DNA of 35,582 nt from contig NW_027018358.1 in the NCBI RefSeq assembly GCF_032854445.1, forward strand, positions 1 through 35,582, in the 5' to 3' direction. The translations under genes were made by a program, and so were the position numbers. Numbering within the stretch: position 1 is the stretch's first letter; each line of letters starts with the position of its first letter. This DNA is from Liolophura sinensis. Its lineage: Eukaryota; Mollusca; Polyplacophora; Chitonida; Chitonidae. Of the stretch, positions 1-9,890 are shown in pieces. Under the pieces are notes generated by a model. The model had not been told where the DNA came from and did not search any database. It was given only the letters and a program-made list of their open reading frames with translations.

Positions 1-549
1 TCGAAGACAAACTCAATGTCTTTATCTACATGTAGAAAAACCACACCATTTGTATATAAAAAAAACAAAAGGTACTTGATACAATCCGCTGTAAAAAGTA
101 CAATTGAACACTGACCCACATCAATAAGGTGCCAAAGGATGCGCAATTGGGCAGGCAATCTCCAGCTGTTGAAAAATTGCAAATTTCCTTGGTTTCCATG
201 GAGTAAGAGCCGTTGCTGGGCACGTGATCTTGACATCATTGATTATTCATTTGTGGCTACAGCCAAAAGTATTGGTCGGAGAGCAACGCGGTTTGCACCA
301 TTCGATTTCTCGTCACAAAATACGTCGGATTAGCCTCTTACCAGCAGCATTGGAACAGTTTTTCTACTTTGGATTTTTGCCTGGTCTTTTTGCGAATTGA
401 AATCGGCTACATTAACTATGTACAATCGCGACTGGTCATTACTATATTCAACTTTTCATTATAAGTTATGTGCCCTTCGGTAGCCCAGACGACGTCAAAT
501 CTTTGGGCCAAGCCCATTTAACTCACCCAGCAAATGTCTTACTTCTAAG
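1..549. repeat. Monomer 1 (A, T-like left / U-like right)
   Basis: Left part has AAACAAAAGG and CCGCTGTAAAA; right part has GTTTTTCTACT and GCGAATTG. One-base irregularities: GGGCAGGCAATC near 150-160 and CTACTTTGG near 370. Confidence 0.9.
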
Positions 550-1099
550 TCGAAGAAAAACTCAATGTCTTATCTACATGTAGAAAAACCACACCATTTG
601 TATATAAAAAAAACACAAGGTACTTGATACAATCCGCTGTGAAAAGTACAATTGAACACTGACCCACATTAATAAGGTGCCAAAGGATGCGCAATTGGGC
701 CAGGCATCTCCAGCTGTTGAAAAATTGCAAATTTCTATGGTTTCATGGAGTAAGAGCCGTTGCTGGGCACGTGATCTTGACATCATTGATTATTCATTTG
801 TGGCTACAGCCAAAAGTATTGGTCGGGAGAGCAACGCGGTTTGCACCATTCGATTTCTCGTCACAAAATACGTCGGATTAGCCTCTTACCAGCAGCATTG
901 GAACAGTTTTTCCACTTTTGGATTTTTGCCTGGTCTTTTTGCTAATTGAAATCGGCTACATTAACTATGTACAATCGCGACTGGTCATTACTATATTCAG
1001 CATTTTCATTATAAGTTATGTGCCCTTCGGTAGCCCAGACGACGTCAATCTTTGGGCCAAGCTCCATTTAACTCACCCAGCAAATGTCTTACTCCTAAG
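550..1099. repeat. Monomer 2 (A, Q-like left / T-like right)
   Basis: CTGTGAAAAG on the left, GCTAATTG and CAGCATT on the right. Indel-like faults: ATGTCTTATC, GGTTTCATGG, CGGGAGAGC, CAGCATTTTC, GACGTCAATC and GCTCCATTT. Confidence 0.9.
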
Positions 1100-1651
1100 T
1101 CGAAGACAAACTCAATGTCTTTATCTACATGTAGATAAAACCACACCATTTGTTTATAAAAAAACACAAGGTACTTGATACAGTCTGCTGTAAAAAGTAC
1201 AATTTGAACACTGACCCACATCATAAGGTGCCAAAGGATGCGCAATTGGGCCAGGCATCTCCAGCTGTTGAAAAATTGCAAATTTCCTTGGTTTCCATGA
1301 GTAAGAGCCGTTGCTGGGCACGTGATCTTGACATCATTGATTATTCATTGTGGCTACAGCCAAAAGTATTTGGTCCGGAAAGCAACGCGGTTTGCACCAT
1401 TCGATTTCTCGTCCACAAAATACGTCGGATTAGCCTCTTACCAGCAGCATTGGAACAGTTTTTCCACTTTTGGATTTTTGCCTGGTCTTTTTGCGAATTG
1501 AAATCGGCTACATTAACTATGTACAATCGCGACTGGTCATTACTATATTCAACTTTTTCATTATAAGTTATGTGCCCTTCGGTAGCCCAGACGACGTCAA
1601 ATCTTTGGGCCAAGCCCATTTAACTCACCCAGCAAATGTCTTACTTCTAAG
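1100..1651. repeat. Monomer 3 (A, GTAGATA class)
   Basis: CTACATGTAGATAAAACC and TTTATAAA, GCGAATTG on the right. It is 552 bp because of several apparent indels (CAATTTGAAC, CATCATAAGG, CATGAGTAAG, TTGGTCCGG, CGTCCAC). Confidence 0.9.
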
Positions 1652-2196
1652 TCGAAGACAAACTCAATGTCTTTATCTACATGTAGAAAAACCACACCAT
1701 TTGTATATAAAAAAAACAAAAGGTACTTGATACAATCCGCTGTAAAAAGTACAATTGAACACTGACCCACATCAATAAGGTGCCAAAGGATGCGCAATTT
1801 GGGCCAGGCATCTCCAGCTGTTGAAAAATTGCAAATTTCCTTGGTTTCCATGGAGTAAGAGCCGTTGCTGGCACGTGATCTTGACATCATTGATTATTCA
1901 TTTGTGGCTACAGCCAAAAGTATTGGTCGGAAAGCAACGCGGTTTGCACCATTCGATTTCTCGTCACAAATACGTCGGATTAGCCTCTTTCCAGCAGCAT
2001 TGGAACAGTTTTCCACTTTTGTGTTTTTGCCTGGTCTTTTTGCTTATTGAAATCGGCTACATTAACTATGTACAATCGCGACTGGTCATTACTATATTCA
2101 CTTTTCATTATAAGTTATGTGCCCTTCGTAGCCCAGACGACGTCAAATCTTTGGGCCAAGCCCATTTAACTCACCCAGCAAATGTCTTACTTTAAG
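1652..2196. repeat. Monomer 4 (A, R-like)
   Basis: GAAAGC, CTCTTTCCAG, TTTGTGTTTTT and GCTTATTG. The shortest full copy (545 bp), from single-base losses such as GCTGGCACG, CACAAATACG, CTTCGTAGCC and ACTTTAAGTC. Confidence 0.9.
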
Positions 2197-2746
2197 TCGA
2201 AGACAAACTCAATGTCTTTATCTACATGTAGAAAAACTAACCATTTGTATATAAAAAAAACAAAAGGTACTTGATACAATCCGCTGTGAAAAGTACAATT
2301 GAACACTGACCCACATCAATAAGGTGCCAAAGGATGCGCAATTGGGCCAGGCATCTCAGCTGTTGAAAAATTGCAAATTTCCTTGGTTTCCATGAGTAAG
2401 AGCCGTTGCTGGGCACGTGATCTTGACATCATTGATTATTCATTTGTGGCTACCAGCCAAAAGTATTGGTCGGGAAAGCAACGCGGTTTTGCACCATTCG
2501 ATTTCTCGTCACAAAATACGTCGGATTAGCCTCTTACCAGCAGCATTGGAACAGTTTTTCCACTTTTGGATTTTTGCCTGGTCTTTTTGCTAATTGAAAT
2601 CGGCTACATTAACTATGTACAATCGCGACTGGTCATTACTATATTCAGCATTCATTATAAGTTATGTGCCCTTCGGTAGCCCAGACGACGTCAAATCTTT
2701 GGGGCCAAGCCCATTTAACTCACCCAGCAAATGTCTTACTTCTAAG
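2197..2746. repeat. Monomer 5 (A, T-like)
   Basis: CAAAAGG left, GCTAATTG and CAGCATT right. Private faults: AAAAACTAACC, CATCTCAGC, CATGAGTAAG, TACCAGCC, CGGGAAAGC and GGTTTTGC. Confidence 0.9.
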
Positions 2747-3295
2747 TCGAAGACAAACTCAATGTCTTTATCTACATGTAGAAAAACCACACCATTTGTT
2801 TATAAAAAAACACAAGGTACTTGATACAGTCTGCTGTAAAAAGTACAATTGAACACTGACCCACATCAATAAGGTGCCAAAGGATGCGCAATTGGGCCAG
2901 GCATCTCCAGCTGTTGAAAAATTGCAAATTTCCTTGGTTTCCATGGAGTAAGAGCCGTTGCTGGGCACGTGATCTGGACATCATTGATTATTCATTTGTG
3001 GCTACAGCCAAAAGTATTGGTCGGAGAGCAACGCGGTTTGCACCATTCGATTTCTCGTCACAAAATACGTCGGATTAGCCTCTTACCAGCAGTATTGGAA
3101 CAGTTTTTCTACTTTTGGATTTTTGCCTGTTCTTTTTGCGAATTGAAATCGGCTACATTAACTATGTACAATCGCGACTGGTCATTACTATATTCAACTT
3201 TTCATTATAAGTTATGTGCCCTTCGGTAGCCCAGACCGACGTCAAATCTTGGGCCAAGCCCATTTAACTCACCCAGCAAATGTCTTACTTCTAAG
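2747..3295. repeat. Monomer 6 (A, U class)
   Basis: TTTATAAA, CAGTCTGCTG, ATCTGGAC, GTTTTTCTACT, CCTGTTC and GCGAATTG. Private: AGCAGTATTGG, GACCGACGTC and AATCTTGGGCC. Confidence 0.9.
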
Positions 3296-3845
3296 TCGAA
3301 GACAAACTCAATGTCTTTATCTACATGTAGAAAAACCACACCATTTGTATATAAAAAAACACAAGGTACTTGATACAATCCGCTGTGAAAAGTACAATTG
3401 AACACTGACCCACATCAATAAGGTGCCAAAGGATGCGCAATTGGGCCCAGGCATCTCCAGCTGTTGAAAAATTGCAAATTTCCTTGGTTTCCATGGAGTA
3501 AGAGCCGTTGCTGGGGCACGTGATCTTGACATCATTGATTATTCATTTGTGGCTACAGCCAAAAGTATTGGTCGGAGAGCAACGCGGTTTGCACCATTCG
3601 ATTTCTCGTCACAAAATACGTCGGATTAGCCTCTTACCAGCAGCATTGGAACAGTTTTTCCACTTTGGATTTTTGCCTGGTCTTTTTGCTAGTTGAAATC
3701 GGCTACATTAACTATGTACAATCGCGACTGGTCATTACTATATTCAGCATTTCATTATAAGTTATGTGCCCTTCGGTAGCCCAGACGACGTCAAATCTTT
3801 GGGCCAAGCCCATTTAACTCACCCAGCAAATGTCTTACTCCTAAG
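3296..3845. repeat. Monomer 7 (A, Q-like left / T-like right)
   Basis: CTGTGAAAAG and GGGCCCAGG mark a Q-like left part; CAGCATT and GCTAGTTG a T-like right part. Extra G in CTGGGGCACG. Confidence 0.9.
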
Positions 3846-4392
3846 TCGAAGACAAACTCAATGTCTTTATCTACATGTAGATAAACCACACCATTTGAAA
3901 AAAAAACACAAGGTACTTGATACAGTCTGCTGTAAAAAGTACAATTGAACACTGACCCACATCAATAAGGTGCCAAAGGATGCGCAATTGGGCCAGGCAT
4001 CTCCAGCTGTTGAAAAATTGCAAATTTTCCTTGGTTTCCATGGAGTAAGAGCCGTTGCTGGGCACGTGATCTTGACATCATTGATTATTCATTTGTGGCT
4101 ACAGCCAAAAGTATTGGTCGGAAAGCAACGCGGTTTGCACCATTCGATTTCTCGTCACAAAATACGTCGGATTAGCCTCTTACCAGCAGCATTGGAACAG
4201 TTTTTCCACTTTTGGATTTTTGCCTGGTCTTTTTGCTAATTGAAATCGGCTACATTAACTATGTACAATCGCGACTGGTCATTACTATTTTCAGCATTTC
4301 ATTATAAGTTATGTGCCCTTCGGTAGCCCAGACGACGTCAAATCTTTGGGCCAAGCCCATTTAACTCACCCAGCAAATGTCTTACTCCTAAG
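3846..4392. repeat. Monomer 8 (A, GTAGATA class left / T-like right)
   Basis: CATGTAGATAAACC followed by TTTG and a run of nine A, so the TATA-like motif is lost. GCTAATTG and CAGCATT on the right. Confidence 0.9.
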
Positions 4393-4942
4393 TCGAAGAC
4401 AAACTCAATGTCTTTATCTACATGTAGATAAACCACACCATTTGTTTAAAAAAAAACACAAGGTACTTGATACAGTCTGCTGTAAAAAGTACAATTGAAC
4501 ACTGACCCACATCAATAAGGTGCCAAAGGATGCGCAATTGGGCCAGGCATCTCCAGCTGTTGAAAAATTGCAAATTTCCTTGGTTTCCATGGATTAAGAG
4601 CCGTTGCTGGGCACGTGATCTTGACATCATTGATTATTCATTTGTGGCTACAGCCAAAAAGTATTGGTCGGAAAGCAACGCGGTTTGCACCATTCGATTT
4701 CTCGTCACAAAATACGTCGGATTAGCCTCTTACCAGCAGCATTGGAACAGTTTTTCCACTTTTGGATTTTTGCCTGGTCTTTTTGCGAATTGAAATCGGC
4801 TACATTAACTATGTACAATCGCGACTGGTCATTACTATATTCAACTTTTCATTATAAGTTATGTGCCCTTCGGTAGCCCAGACGACGTCAAATCTTTGGG
4901 CCAAGCCCATTTAACTCACCCAGCAAATGTCTTACTTCTAAG
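4393..4942. repeat. Monomer 9 (A, GTAGATA class)
   Basis: GTAGATAAACC, TTTGTTTAAAAAA, CAGTCTGCTG, CATGGATTAAG, GAAAGC, GCGAATTG. Left half nearly duplicates monomer 8. Confidence 0.9.
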
Positions 4943-5492
4943 TCGAAGACAAACTCAATGTCTTTATCTACATGTAGAAAAACCACACCATTTGTATATA
5001 AAAAAAACAAAAGGTACTTGATACAATCCGCTGTAAAAAGTACAATTGAACACTGACCCACATCAATAAGGTGCCAAAGGATGCGCAATTGGGCCAGGCA
5101 TCTCCAGCTGTTGAAAAATTGCAAATTTCCTTGGTTTCCATGGAGTAAGAGCCGTTGCTGGGCACGTGATCTTGACATCATTGATTATTCATTTGTGGCT
5201 ACAGCCAAAAGTATTGGTCGGAAAGCAACGCGGTTTGCACCATTCGATTTCTCGTCACAAAATACGTCGGATTAGCCTCTTTCCAGCAGCATTGGAACAG
5301 TTTTTCCACTTTTGTGTTTTTGCCTGGTCTTTTTGCTTATTGAAATCGGCTACATTAACTATGTACAATCGCGACTGGTCATTACTATATTCAACTTTTC
5401 ATTATAAGTTATGTGCCCTTCGGTAGCCCAGACGACGTCAAATCTTTGGGCCAAGCCCATTTAACTCACCCAGCAAATGTCTTACTTCTAAG
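4943..5492. repeat. Monomer 10 (A, R-like)
   Basis: CAAAAGG, GAAAGC, CTCTTTCCAG, TTTGTGTTTTT, GCTTATTG with AAATCGGCT, the ancestral-looking state compared with AATTCGGGT in later R copies. Confidence 0.92.
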
Positions 5493-6042
5493 TCGAAGAC
5501 AAACTCAATGTCTTTATCTACATGTAGAAAAACCACACCATTTGTATATAAAAAAAACAAAAGGTACTTGATACAATCCGCTGTAAAAGGTACAATTGAA
5601 CACTGACCCACATCAATAAGGTGCCAAAGGATGCGCAATTGGGCCAGGCATCTCCAGCTGTTGAAAAATTGCAAATTTCCTTGGTTTCCATGGAGTAAGA
5701 GCCGTTGCTGGGCACGTGATCTTGACATCATTGATTATTCATTTGTGGCTACAGCCAAAAGTATTGGTCGGAAAGCAACGCGGTTTGCACCATTCGATTT
5801 CTCGTCACAAAATACGTCGGATTAGCCTCTTACCAGCAGCATTGGAACAGTTTTTCCACTTTTGGATTTTTGCCTGGTCTTTTTGCTAATTGAAATCGGC
5901 TACATTAACTATGTACAATCGCGACTGGTCATTACTATATTCAGCATTTCATTATAAGTTATGTGCCCTTCGGTAGCCCAGACGACGTCAAATCTTTGGG
6001 CCAAGCCCATTTAACTCACCCAGCAAATGTCTTACTTCTAAG
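5493..6042. repeat. Monomer 11 (A, T class)
   Basis: CAAAAGG, GAAAGC, CTTACCAG, GCTAATTG, CAGCATT. Private CTGTAAAAGGTAC, which breaks the right arm of the dyad. Confidence 0.92.
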
Positions 6043-6591
6043 TCGAAGACAAACTCAATGTCTTTATCTACATGTAGAAAAACCACACCATTTGTTTATA
6101 AAAAAACACAAGGTACTTGATACAGTCTGCTGTAAAAAGTACAATTGAACACTGACCCACATCAATAAGGTGCCAAAGGATGCGCAATTGGGCCAGGCAT
6201 CTCCAGCTGTTGAAAAATTGCAAATTTCCTTGGTTTCCATGGAGTAAGAGCCGTTGCTGGGCACGTGATCTGGACATCATTGATTATTCATTTGTGGCTA
6301 CAGCCAAAAGTATTGGTCGGAGAGCAACGCGGTTTGCACCATTCGATTTGTCGTCACAAAATACGTCGGATTAGCCTCTTACCAGCAGCATTGGAACAGT
6401 TTTTCTACTTTTGGATTTTTGCCTGGTCTTTTTGCGAATTGAAATCGGCTACATTAACTATGTACAATCGCGACTGGTCATTACTATATTCAACTTTTCA
6501 TTATAAGTTATGTGCCCTTCGGTAGCCCAGACGACGCCAAATCTTTGGGCCAAGCCCATTTAACTCACCCAGCAAATGTCTTACTTCTAAG
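6043..6591. repeat. Monomer 12 (A, U class variant)
   Basis: U states on the left with CCTGGTC and GATTTGTCG; ends with GACGCC, the variant linked to the P copy that follows. Confidence 0.92.
6113..6142. other. 30-bp nested inverted repeat (representative copy)
   Basis: Outer arms GTACTT/AAGTAC, a symmetric 2-by-2 interruption (GA/AA), inner arms TACAG/CTGTA and a 4-base centre TCTG. Present in most B copies and in U-type A copies. Other A classes keep only TACA/TGTA inside or a central CTGCAG (P class). It could fold as a hairpin or be a dimeric protein site. Confidence 0.7.
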
Positions 6592-6616
6592 TCGAAGACA
6601 AACTCAATGTCTTTAT

Positions 6617-6626
6617 CTACATGTAG
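6617..6626. other. 10-bp perfect palindrome CTACATGTAG (representative A copy)
   Basis: Perfect self-complementary decamer present in every A monomer. In B it is CTACGTGTAG, which loses perfect symmetry at the central pair. Confidence 0.75.
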
Positions 6627-6784
6627 AAAAACCACACCATTTGTTTATAAAAAAACACAAGGTACTTGATACAGTCTGCAGTAAAAAGTACAATTGAACA
6701 CTGACCCACATCAATAAGGTGCCAAAGGATGCGCAATTGGGCCAGGCATCTCCAGCTGTTGAAAAATTGCAAATTTCCTTGGTT

Positions 6785-6823
6785 TCCATGGAGTAAGAGC
6801 CGTTGCTGGGCACGTGATCTGGA
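6785..6823. other. 39-bp conserved block with TCCATGGA and CACGTG (representative copy)
   Basis: TGGTTTCCATGGAGTAAG through GGGCACGTGAT is shared unchanged between reference A and B copies. It contains an 8-bp palindrome and an E-box-like CACGTG. The inferred exchange points of the three A chimera types (QR, ST, TU) can all lie in or next to this block. Confidence 0.75.
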
Positions 6824-6845
6824 CATCATTGATTATTCATTTGTG

Positions 6846-6939
6846 GCTACAGCCAAAAGTATTGGTCGGAGAGCAACGCGGTTTGCACCATTCGATTTCT
6901 CGTCACAAAATACGTCGGATTAGCCTCTTACCAGCAGCA
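6846..6939. other. 94-bp conserved CpG-rich core (A reference copy)
   Basis: Runs from GCTACAGCC through TATTGGTCGGAGAGC, AACGCGG, ATTCGATTTCTCG and ATACGTCGG to CAGCAGCA. It is identical, base for base, to 31019-31112 in a B-family monomer, although the families differ by about 8-10% overall. It holds seven CpGs and an inverted CCAAT (ATTGG). Candidate for a constrained protein-binding region; no known motif such as the CENP-B box is recognised. Confidence 0.85.
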
Positions 6940-7009
6940 TTGGAACAGTTTTTCTACTTTTGGATTTTTGCCTGTTCTTTTTGCGAATTGAAATCGGCTA
7001 CATTAACTA

Positions 7010-7047
7010 TGTACAATCGCGACTGGTCATTACTATATTCAACTTTT
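7010..7047. other. 38-bp conserved block with TCGCGA (representative copy)
   Basis: TGTACAATCGCGACTGG through CAACTTTT is identical in A and nearly all B copies. The A-to-B switch in monomer 36 happened inside the same block. Confidence 0.8.
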
Positions 7048-7094
7048 CATTATAAGTTATGTGCCCTTCGGTAGCCCAGACGACGTCAAATCTT

Positions 7095-7107
7095 TGGGCC
7101 AAGCCCA
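7095..7107. other. Short inverted repeat TGGGC-CAA-GCCCA (representative copy)
   Basis: Perfect 5-bp arms with a 3-bp centre, kept in most A and B copies. Disrupted in B copies with GGGCTTAGCGC or GGGCTAAGCGC (monomers 37, 39, 46, 59). Confidence 0.65.
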
Positions 7108-7140
7108 TTTAACTCACCCAGCAAATGTCTTACTTCTAAG

Positions 7141-7691
7141 TCGAAGAAAAACTCAATGTCTTTATCTACATGTAGAAAAACCACACCATTTGTATATAAA
7201 AAAAACACAAGGTACTTGATACAATCCGCTGTGAAAAGTACAATTGAACACTGACCCACATCAATAAGGTGCCAAAGGATGCGCAATTGGGCCCAGGCAT
7301 CTCCAGCTGTTGAAAAATTGCAAATTTCCTTGGTTTCCATGGAGTAAGAGCCGTTGCTGGGCACGTGATCTTGACATCATTGATTATTCATTTGTGGCTA
7401 CAGCCAAAAGTATTGGTCGGAGAGCAACGCGGTTTGCACCATTCGATTTCTCGTCACAAAATACGTCGGATTAGCCTCTTACCAGCAGCATTGGAACAGT
7501 TTTTGTACTTTTGGATTTTTGCCTGGTCTTTTTGCGAATTGAAATCGGCTACATTAACTATGTACAATCGCGACTGGTCATTACTATATTCAACTTTTCA
7601 TTATAAGTTATGTGCCCTTCGGTAGCCCAGACGACGTCAAATCTTTGGGCCAAGCCCATTTAACTCACCCAGCAAATGTCTTACTTCTAAG
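7141..7691. repeat. Monomer 14 (A, Q class)
   Basis: GAAGAAAAAC, TATATAAA, CTGTGAAAAG, GGGCCCAGG, GTTTTTGTACT, CCTGGTC, GCGAATTG. 551 bp. Confidence 0.95.
7193..7200 (+). promoter_or_regulatory. TATA-box-like TATATAAA (representative copy, function unproven)
   Basis: Fits the eukaryotic TATA consensus and recurs in most non-U/P A monomers. U/P copies have TTTATAAA and B copies CATAAAAA or CGTGAAAA. No transcript or initiator evidence, so only a motif match in an A/T-rich tract. Confidence 0.2.
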
Positions 7692-8241
7692 TCGAAGAAA
7701 AACTCAATGTCTTTATCTACATGTAGAAAAACCACACCATTTGTACATAAAAAAAACAAAAGGTACTTGATACAATCCGCTGTAAAAAGTACAATTGAAC
7801 ACTGACCCACATCAATAAGGTGCCAAAGGATGCGCAATTGGGCCAGGCATCTCCAGCTGTTGAAAAATTGCAAATTTCCTTGGTTTCCATGGAGTAAGAG
7901 CCGTTGCTGGGCACGTGATCTTGACATCATTGATTATTCATTTGTGGCTACAGCCAAAAGTATTGGTCGGAAAGCAACGCGGTTTGCACCATTCGATTTT
8001 TCGTCACAAAATACGTCGGATTAGCCTCTTTCCAGCAGCATTGGAACAGTTTTTCCACTTTTGTGTTTTTGCCTGGTCTTTTTGCTTATTGAATTCGGGT
8101 ACATTAACTTTGTACAATCGCGACTGGTCATTACTATATTCAACTTTTCATTATAAGTTATGTGCCCTTCGGTAGCCCAGACGACGTCAAATCTTTGGGC
8201 CAAGCCCATTTAACTCACCCAGCAAATGTCTTACTTCTAAG
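7692..8241. repeat. Monomer 15 (A, R class)
   Basis: GAAAGC, GATTTTTCG, CTCTTTCCAG, TTTGTGTTTTT, GCTTATTGAATTCGGG (GAATTC at 8091-8096). Private TTTGTACATAAA and AACTTTGTAC. Confidence 0.95.
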
Positions 8242-8791
8242 TCGAAGACAAACTCAATGTCTTTATCTACATGTAGAAAAACCACACCATTTGTATATAA
8301 AAAAAACACAAGGTACTTGATACAATCCGCTGAAAAAAGTACAATTGAACACTGACCCACATCAATAAGGTGCCAAAGGATGCGCAATTGGGCCAGGCAT
8401 CTCCAGCTGTTGAAAAATTGCAAATTTCTATGGTTTCCATGGATTAAGAGCCGTTGCTGGGCACGTGATCTTGACATCATTGATTATTCATTTGTGGCTA
8501 CAGCCAAAAGTATTGGTCGGAGAGCAACGCGGTTTGCACCATTCGATTTCTCGTCACAAAATACGTCGGATTAGCCTCTTTCCAGCAGCATTGGAACAGT
8601 TTTTCCACTTTTGTGTTTTTGCCTGGTCTTTTTGCTTATTGAAATCGACTACATTAACTATGTACAATCGCGACTGGTCATTACTATATTCAACTTTTCA
8701 TTATAAGTTATGTGCCCTTCGGTAGCCCAGACGACGTCAAATCTTTGGGCCAAGCCCATTTAACTCACCCAGCAAATGTCTTACTTCTAAG
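8242..8791. repeat. Monomer 16 (A, S class)
   Basis: CCGCTGAAAAAAG, TTTCTATGG, CATGGATTAAG, GAGAGC, CTCTTTCCAG, GCTTATTG, AAATCGACT. Confidence 0.95.
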
Positions 8792-9341
8792 TCGAAGACA
8801 AACTCAATGTCTTTATCTACATGTAGAAAAACCACACCATTTGTATATAAAAAAAACAAAAGGTACTTGATACAATCCGCTGTAAAAAGTACAATTGAAC
8901 ACTGACCCACATCAATAAGGTGCCAAAGGATGCGCAATTGGGCCAGGCATCTCCAGCTGTTGAAAAATTGCAAATTTCCTTGGTTTCCATGGAGTAAGAG
9001 CCGTTGCTGGGCACGTGATCTTGACATCATTGATTATTCATTTGTGGCTACAGCCAAAAGTATTGGTCGGAAAGCAACGCGGTTTGCACCATTCGATTTC
9101 TCGTCACAAAATACGTGGGATTAGCCTCTTACCAGCAGCATTGGAACAGTTTTTCCACTTTTGGATTTTTACCTGGTCTTTTTGCTAATTGAAATCGGCT
9201 ACATTAACTATGTACAATCGCGACTGGTCATTACTATATTCAGCATTTCATTATAAGTTATGTGCCCTTCGGTAGCCCAGACGACGTCAAATCTTTGGGC
9301 CAAGCCCATTTAACTCACCCAGCAAATGTCTTACTTCTAAG
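8792..9341. repeat. Monomer 17 (A, T class)
   Basis: CAAAAGG, GAAAGC, ACGTGGG in place of ACGTCGG, TTTTTACCTGG, GCTAATTG, CAGCATT. Confidence 0.95.
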
Positions 9342-9890
9342 TCGAAGACAAACTCAATGTCTTTATCTACATGTAGAAAAACCACACCATTTGTTTATAA
9401 AAAAACACAAGGTACTTGATACAGTCTGCTGTAAAAAGTACAATTGAACACTGACCCACATCAATAAGGTGCCAAAGGATGCGCAATTGGGCCAGGCATC
9501 TCCAGCTGTTGAAAAATTGCAAATTTCCTTGGTTTCCATGGAGTAAGAGCCGTTGCTGGGCACGTGATCTGGACATCATTGATTATTCATTTGTGGCTAC
9601 AGCCAAAAGTATTGGTCGGAGAGCAACGCGGTTTGCACCATTCGATTTCTCGTCACAAAATACGTCGGATTAGCCTCTTACCAGCAGCATTGGAACAGTT
9701 TTTCTACTTTTGGATTTTTGCCTGTTCTTTTTGCGAATTGAAATCGGCTACATTAACTATGTACAATCGCGACTGGTCATTACTATATTCAACTTTTCAT
9801 TATAAGTTATGTGCCCTTCGGTAGCCCAGACGACGTCAAATCTTTGGGCCAAGCCCATTTAACTCACCCAGCAAATGTCTTACTTCTAAG
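9342..9890. repeat. Monomer 18 (A, U class)
   Basis: As P but with the CAGTCTGCTG loop rather than TCTGCAGT; ATCTGGAC, GTTTTTCTACT, CCTGTTC. Confidence 0.95.

Larger units (their letters stand above)
1100..3295. repeat. Higher-order block, early A type, copy 1 (monomers 3-6)
   Basis: Monomers 3, 4, 5 and 6 match monomers 9, 10, 11 and 12 in order of variants: GTAGATA copy; R-like copy with CTTTCCAG and GTGTTTTT; T-type copy with GCTAATTG and CAGCATT; U-type copy with TTTATAAA and ATCTGGACATC. The offset is 3,293 bp, six monomers. The match is blurred by many single-base indels in this copy. Confidence 0.75.
4393..6591. repeat. Higher-order block, early A type, copy 2 (monomers 9-12)
   Basis: Cleaner counterpart of 1100-3295, with the same four-class order, six monomers downstream. 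Monomer 12 differs from monomer 6 by CCTGGTC instead of CCTGTTC, GATTTGTCG instead of GATTTCTCG, and GACGCC near its end, which is the variant that always precedes a P-class copy. Confidence 0.75.
6592..7140. repeat. Monomer 13 (A, P class; reference copy)
   Basis: TTTATAAA, TCTGCAGT (CTGCAG at 6676-6681), ATCTGGAC, GAGAGC, GTTTTTCTACT, CCTGTTC, GCGAATTG. Clean 549-bp copy used here as the A reference. Confidence 0.95.

Noticed and set aside
1150-1566. 138-codon open frame (and similar at 27698-28135 and 30671-31096)
   Set aside because: Products of local indels that merge frames; not present in clean copies of the same monomer classes.
6861-6905. tRNA-like or SINE-like internal promoter (TGGTCGGAGAG as A box, TTCGATT as B box)
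   Set aside because: Both boxes mismatch the consensus, spacing is short, and no cloverleaf or poly-T terminator follows. Chance match in the conserved core.
6814-7074. Recurrent 60-100 codon open frames on both strands (for example 86 codons on + and 97 on - per A monomer)
   Set aside because: They repeat once per monomer at the same phase, overlap each other in several frames and both strands, match no protein family I know, and are opened or closed by single-base indels without sign of frame preservation. Best read as satellite by-products.
6592-7140. CENP-B box
   Set aside because: I checked the TTCG- and CGAA-containing sites on both strands against the 17-bp consensus; none satisfies the required central A and CGGG positions.
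6592-7140. Internal sub-repeats of ~183 bp within the monomer
   Set aside because: Short shared words (GGCTACA, GTACAAT) occur twice but at unrelated distances (about 150 and 320 bp); no consistent sub-period is visible.
7176-7237. Phased A-tracts causing intrinsic DNA curvature
   Set aside because: Centres of the three A-runs are about 23 and 34 bp apart, not clean multiples of 10.5 bp, so phasing is not convincing by eye.
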